9,049 nt of DNA, from assembly GCA_030917725.1 (NCBI GenBank), contig JAUPUE010000041.1:1-9049 (forward strand). Direction: 5' to 3'. A program made the translations under genes and the position numbers. Origin of the DNA: Patescibacteria group bacterium. GTDB lineage: Bacteria > Patescibacteriota > Minisyncoccia > Phycocordibacterales > EsbW-18. The notes beneath the pieces are model-generated. The model did not search any database. It was not told the DNA's origin and worked only from the letters and a program-made list of their open reading frames with translations. This document shows, piece by piece, positions 5,981 to 9,049 of the stretch (its first letter is position 1; each line of letters starts with the position of its first letter).

Positions 5981-6012
5981 AACGCCCCGACACGACTTTC
6001 GTGCGGGGCGTT
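5981..6012. terminator. Bidirectional intrinsic terminator between convergent units
   Basis: AACGCCCCG (5981-5989) pairs with CGGGGCGTT (6004-6012). After a bulged A, CACGA (5991-5995) pairs with TCGTG (5999-6003) around CTT. The minus strand reads ...GGGGCGTTTT, a classical terminator for dnaB-recR. On the plus strand GTTCTT follows, ending the orphan gene. Confidence 0.88.
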
Positions 6013-6019
6013 CTTACGT

Positions 6020-6104
6020 CTATCTTCTATTTTGCATCGCCCGCCTTCGCCAAGGCTTCGGCGCGGCACCTATGTGGGGTTTGCTAGCGCCTATTTTGTA
6101 ATGC
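6020..6104 (-). repeat. Duplicated recR end around a CTTCG palindromic element
   Basis: On the minus strand the end of recR (6104-6084) reads A-L-Q-N-R-R-stop. A second 21-nt stretch 64 nt further on (6040-6020) reads A-M-Q-N-R-R-stop, with 15 of 21 bases identical, including the run CAAAATAG. Between them lies an imperfect palindrome (6038-6068, CGCC-TTCG-CC-AA-GG-CTTC-GGCG core). This looks like an element inserted at the gene end with copying of the last codons. Confidence 0.6.
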
Positions 6105-6695
6105 GTTTCGAATCGTCTCTCTATCTGAATACTCAAGCTCCGATCCTGTCGAAAGTCCGCGGCCAAGAAGGGTGATGGGGAATGGATTCTTTTCGGCAAT
6201 AGGGGAGAGAAGCCCGCGCACATGGTCGGCTGTCGCTTCGCCTTCGGGATGTGCGCCTGTGGCGATGATAACTTCTTTGAGACCTGGCGCCATTGTCTGA
6301 ACGCGCTTCACGAGCTCATCGAGCCGCAATGGCGCTGCATCAGAGATCTCCATGAGCGGTACGGTGCCACCAAGCACAAAGTAGAGACCGTCATAGGTGC
6401 CGCTGCGTTCGATTGCTTCGAGGTCGACATCTTTTTCGACGATCATAAGAAGCGACGTGTCGCGGTTCGGGCTCGTACAGATATCACACGATGCGCCGTA
6501 TCCATCAGCTTCATAAAAACGGTGACAGGTGATGCACTCTGCGGTTTTGTTGCGGAGCGTCTCAATCAACTTAGCCATATCCTCAAGCGTGCGAGGCTCC
6601 TGGCGTAGCAAAAAATAGACGAACCGCTTCGCCTGACGCGGACCGATGCCAGGGAACTTTTGGAAATACGCTGCAAGCTTTTCTATGCCGTGCAT
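6084..6695 (-). CDS. recR: Recombination mediator protein RecR
   Basis: The 203-residue protein has the complete RecR layout: a helix-hairpin-helix near the N-terminus ('FPGIGPRQAKRFVYFLL', 14-30), a C4 zinc finger (C54, C57, C70, C73), and a Toprim domain ('LLMIVEKDVDLEAIERSG', 82-99, with 'GAHPEGEATADHV' at 147-159). The C-terminal 'GSELEYSDRETIRNAL' ring-interaction region follows. RecR works with RecO/RecF to load RecA on SSB-coated single-stranded DNA in gap repair. Length is as usual (about 200). It starts 12 nt after the dnaB stop without a Shine-Dalgarno, so it is the second gene of a dnaB-recR operon; the more common partners dnaX and ybaB are absent. Its last codons appear to be duplicated downstream. 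Confidence 0.97.
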   Translation of the reverse strand: MHGIEKLAAYFQKFPGIGPRQAKRFVYFLLRQEPRTLEDMAKLIETLRNKTAECITCHRFYEADGYGASCDICTSPNRDTSLLMIVEKDVDLEAIERSGTYDGLYFVLGGTVPLMEISDAAPLRLDELVKRVQTMAPGLKEVIIATGAHPEGEATADHVRGLLSPIAEKNPFPITLLGRGLSTGSELEYSDRETIRNALQNRR

Positions 6696-6707
6696 AAGAT
6701 AAAAGAA

Positions 6708-8126
6708 CTAAAACGCCTGTGAGCTTGCTGCTGGAGGAGCCTTGGCGATCTGGTCGAAGGCATCGCCACCATGACGTTCGAGCGAGCGGAAGGTGGTCTT
6801 CTTGGTGTCGAAGAAGAGCTCAACAACACCCACGGGTCCGTTACGGTGCTTAGCAATGATGAACTCGACAATGTTGGTGCGGTCAGCCGCGTCTTTGTAG
6901 CGGTCTTCGTTGTGGATGAAGGCAACGACGTCGGCGTCTTGCTCGATAGAACCTGAGTCACGGAGGTCAGAGAGCTGCGGGCGTCCACGGCGCGTTTCGA
7001 TGGCACGGTTGAGCTGTGAGAGCGCCAAGACGGGCACATCGAGCTCACGAGCGAGCTGTTTGAGCGAACGGGAGAGCTCGGTGACTTGCTGGACGGTTGA
7101 TTCGGACTTGAGACGCGTTGACGGCATCATGAGCTGAAGGTAGTCGACGATAATCATATCGAGACCGTGTTCGCTCTTGAGACGGCGGGCGACCGAACGC
7201 ATCTTGATGATGCTGTTGGCAGGCTCATCGTCGATGAAGATCTTGGCCTGTGAGAGGCGGTTGAGTGCTTCGCTGATGCGGTCGAAGTCTTCATCGCTCT
7301 TGAGTTGACCGGTGCGGAGGTGCCACGAGTTGACCTGAGCCTCGGCAGCGAGCATGCGGTCGACGAGCTGTTGGGCGCTCATTTCGAGTGAGAAGATACC
7401 AATCGACATTCCGTGATCGACAGCAGCCTTGCGGGCGATATCGAGCGCGAGCGTTGTCTTACCCATCGAAGGACGTGCGGCGAGGATGATGAGGTCGGAC
7501 TTTTGGAGACCCGAGAGCTCACGGTCGATATCAACGAATCCAGTTGGAACACCACGAAGACCACCGCCTGATTTGGAAAGTGTCTCGAGACGCTCAAATG
7601 CGTCGGTGAGGACGTGCGACATGGAGACGAACTTGTGGTTCATTGGTGCGTTCGTCACCTCGTAGATTTTCTTCTCAGCCTTATCAAGAATTTCACCAAG
7701 GTCTGACTCTTCGCTAAAGCCGAGCTCTGCTATGTGATGCGATGCTTCGATGAGCTGACGCATTGTGTGCTTCTTTTGTGTGATCTCGGCATAGTGCTTG
7801 GCGTTCATTGATGACGGAACCGTATCAACAAGTGATGCAAGGTTTGTCATACCACCCGCGTTCTCGAGCTCGCGCATCTCTTTGAGCTTTGATGAGAGCG
7901 AGACGAGGTCAATCGGATCGTTCTTGCGGAAGAGATCGAACATCGCCGAGAAGATGAGGCGGTGTTTGCGCGCATAAAAAGAATCAGCAGTGATGATGTC
8001 CACAACTTCGTGGATGACGTCGGGACGCAGCAAGATAGAACCAAGAAGCGCGCGCTCTGCCTCCACGTCTTGAGGAGGTGTGCGGAGTTCGCGGTGTTGT
8101 TGGTTTGTGGCGGTGGTGTCGGCCAT
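6708..8126 (-). CDS. dnaB: Replicative DNA helicase DnaB
   Basis: The protein is 472 residues from the ATG at 8126. It has the DnaB N-terminal domain ('PPQDVEAERALLGSILL', about 17-33, through about 120), a linker helix, and a RecA-like helicase domain. That domain has Walker A 'ARPSMGKTT' (217-225), Walker B 'IIVDYLQLM' (325-333), 'LSQLNR' (369-374) and 'RDSGSIEQDAD' (389-399). It unwinds DNA at the replication fork as a hexamer. No intein interrupts it. The frame extends 12 codons upstream to 8162, but that stretch contains the extended -10 promoter, so the ATG at 8126 is preferred and would be nearly leaderless. The C-terminus ends in a short Ala/Pro-rich tail ('KAPPAASSQAF'). It is followed after 12 nt by recR. 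Confidence 0.97.
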   Translation of the reverse strand: MADTTATNQQHRELRTPPQDVEAERALLGSILLRPDVIHEVVDIITADSFYARKHRLIFSAMFDLFRKNDPIDLVSLSSKLKEMRELENAGGMTNLASLVDTVPSSMNAKHYAEITQKKHTMRQLIEASHHIAELGFSEESDLGEILDKAEKKIYEVTNAPMNHKFVSMSHVLTDAFERLETLSKSGGGLRGVPTGFVDIDRELSGLQKSDLIILAARPSMGKTTLALDIARKAAVDHGMSIGIFSLEMSAQQLVDRMLAAEAQVNSWHLRTGQLKSDEDFDRISEALNRLSQAKIFIDDEPANSIIKMRSVARRLKSEHGLDMIIVDYLQLMMPSTRLKSESTVQQVTELSRSLKQLARELDVPVLALSQLNRAIETRRGRPQLSDLRDSGSIEQDADVVAFIHNEDRYKDAADRTNIVEFIIAKHRNGPVGVVELFFDTKKTTFRSLERHGGDAFDQIAKAPPAASSQAF

Positions 8127-8135
8127 ATGTCCACT

Positions 8136-8144
8136 ATGATACCA
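8136..8144 (-). promoter_or_regulatory. Extended -10 promoter of dnaB-recR
   Basis: On the minus strand TGG (8144-8142) precedes TATCAT (8141-8136). A start site near 8129 lies only a few bases before the ATG at 8126. No -35 is visible at the right distance (GAATGG). This arrangement supports the shorter DnaB start. Confidence 0.6.
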
Positions 8145-8249
8145 CCCGCTCTCAGACCCCATTCATGTACACCATCAATAAAAGTTCAAAAGGCGGGGAC
8201 GACGTGGGGACAGCATAGTTGTCAATAGTCCTCACTTCGCTCGCCAACG

Positions 8250-8329
8250 CCCTCTGGGGAGTACGCGATTTCTTTGGTAAGAAATCGCTCAGTACTCGCT
8301 CCGTCGAGCTCCGTAGCCTCCCCAGAGGG
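8250..8329. repeat. Inverted-repeat element A, with nested hairpin
   Basis: CCCTCTGGGGAG (8250-8261) is the exact reverse complement of CTCCCCAGAGGG (8318-8329), with a 56-nt spacer. Inside, GCGATTTCTT (8265-8274) pairs with AAGAAATCGC (8279-8288) around TGGT, extended by GAGTAC/GTACTC (8259-8264/8292-8297) past a TCA bulge. GCTCCGT is repeated at 8298-8304 and 8308-8314. Confidence 0.8.
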
Positions 8330-8372
8330 GTGTGGCTCGCTTCGTTTCTGATATGGAGCGACCATCTTCCGA

Positions 8373-8454
8373 GAAAATATCCCAGGCGGAGGCCGATGAG
8401 GCCGAGCGGGAGCCCCCGAGCGAGCACGCGAGAGGGGCGGGCTGGGATATTTTC
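8373..8454. repeat. Inverted-repeat element B
   Basis: GAAAATATCCCAG (8373-8385) is the exact reverse complement of CTGGGATATTTTC (8442-8454). The 56-nt spacer is very GC-rich and contains a tandem GAGGCCGA pair. TTCC (8367-8370) and GGAA (8458-8461) extend the stem past a small internal loop. It sits 30 nt downstream of the cysS stop on the minus strand. Confidence 0.8.
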
Positions 8455-8483
8455 GCAGGAATGATGGGAGCGGAATACCCGAA

Positions 8484-9049
8484 TCAGCGTTTTACGATTC
8501 GTGGCCCCGAAGCCGTGTCTTCAACATCAAACCCAAGATCCTGAAATTCTTTTCGAAGTGTGTCAGATGTTGCCCAGTCTTTTGCGAGGCGAGCAGCTTC
8601 GCGTTTTTCGGCGAGCTCTGATACCTCAGTCGGGATCTCAAACGTCACTACTTCATCGAGCTTAAGACCCAATGCATCATCAAACGAGAGGATGGTGGCC
8701 TTTTTGTCTGCATCAGAAAGTGAGGCATCTTTGAGGGCTTCCCACACAATAGCAAGTGCTTGAGGTGTTCCGAGATCGTCGTTCAGTGCTTCATCAAAGC
8801 GGTTTTTATATCCTTCGTTGATTGCACCACCTTCCGGTAATTCAGCGATGCGTGCACGCAAACGATCGAGCGCAGCTTGTGCACCTTCGACAGCTTCCCA
8901 TGTAAAGTTGAGTTGGCTGCGGTAGTGCGCAGTAAGTACGAAGTATCGATAGGAGAGGGGAGTGATGCCGCGTTCCTCGAGATCTTTTCGAGTGAAGCCG
9001 GTGCCTTCTGATTTGGCCATCTTGCGACCACTTACTTGCACATGGTCGT
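8484..9049 (-). CDS. cysS: Cysteinyl-tRNA synthetase, C-terminal part (5' end beyond the window)
   Basis: About 187 C-terminal residues are visible and the frame runs off the right edge. The first full codons read 'DHVQVSGRKMAKSEGTGF', which is the KMSKS-type ATP-binding loop of class I synthetases in the CysRS setting, here as KMAKS. Then follow 'LSYRYFVLTAHYRSQLNFTWEAVEGAQAAL' (stem-contact and helical-bundle start), 'FDEALNDDLGTPQALAIVWEAL' and the end 'AKDWATSDTLRKEFQDLGFDVEDTASGPRIVKR'. These are all classic CysRS C-terminal landmarks. The length after the loop (about 177) fits a full-length bacterial enzyme. The HIGH motif and zinc ligands lie outside the window. The enzyme charges tRNA-Cys with cysteine in the cytoplasm. 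Confidence 0.95.
   Translation of the reverse strand, partial: DHVQVSGRKMAKSEGTGFTRKDLEERGITPLSYRYFVLTAHYRSQLNFTWEAVEGAQAALDRLRARIAELPEGGAINEGYKNRFDEALNDDLGTPQALAIVWEALKDASLSDADKKATILSFDDALGLKLDEVVTFEIPTEVSELAEKREAARLAKDWATSDTLRKEFQDLGFDVEDTASGPRIVKR

Larger units (their letters stand above)
8145..8483. other. Protein-free, repeat-rich gap between cysS and dnaB
   Basis: Open frames in this gap cross large palindromes and show no recognisable family. The gap holds two long inverted repeats (8250-8329, 8373-8454) and CTCG/CTTCG-rich sequence. It has the look of palindromic-element sequence rather than a gene. I see no clear intrinsic terminator for cysS other than the palindromes themselves. 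Confidence 0.7.

Noticed and set aside
6222..6608. 128-residue plus-strand frame
   Set aside because: It is antisense to recR, which has complete HhH, zinc-finger and Toprim motifs.
6708..8126. Intein in DnaB
   Set aside because: Walker A, Walker B and the arginine-finger region are contiguous at normal spacing, so no insertion is present.
8152..8427. Open frames across the cysS-dnaB gap (minus 8152-8427, plus 8219-8544)
   Set aside because: They run through long palindromes and repeat-rich sequence and encode no recognisable domain; the plus frames also run into antisense cysS.

Overview
The window looks like a piece of a Candidate Phyla Radiation (Patescibacteria, Parcubacteria-like) chromosome. 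The reasons are a giant LamG surface protein with a Pro/Glu-rich tail, a small one-TM protein of a kind I associate with that group, start codons mostly without Shine-Dalgarno sequences, a tRNA without an encoded CCA, and GC-rich 'CTTCG/CTCG' palindromic repeats in the gaps. The lineage is inference from gene content and style, not from a marker tree.

Layout, left to right. Positions 1-4707 hold three plus-strand genes for envelope or secreted proteins: a 5'-truncated LamG-domain giant protein; a membrane-anchored class A beta-lactamase-fold serine hydrolase 6 nt behind it; and a small one-TM protein. Positions 4708-5084 hold no protein gene. They contain a tRNA-Arg(CCG) with repeat mosaics on both sides, a terminator-like hairpin, and the rplU promoter. 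rplU (ribosomal protein L21) follows with its own terminator, then a one-TM orphan gene with an independent strong promoter, a strong Shine-Dalgarno and a terminator. Positions 5981-6012 form a bidirectional terminator between convergent units. From there to the right edge everything reads on the minus strand: recR and dnaB (12 nt apart, one operon in the order dnaB-recR), and, beyond a repeat-filled gap, the 3' end of cysS, which runs off the window.

How the genes relate: dnaB and recR are replication and repair functions. tRNA-Arg, rplU and cysS are translation functions. The left block is cell-surface biology. I see no defence system, phage, IS element or CRISPR.

The most unusual content is non-coding. 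The tRNA-Arg gene is flanked on each side by an X / inverted X' / X pattern built from its own end sequences. The end of recR appears twice around a 'CTTCG' palindrome. The cysS-dnaB gap holds two large inverted repeats with identical 56-nt spacers. Together these suggest a family of small mobile or expanding palindromic elements that copy target sequence.
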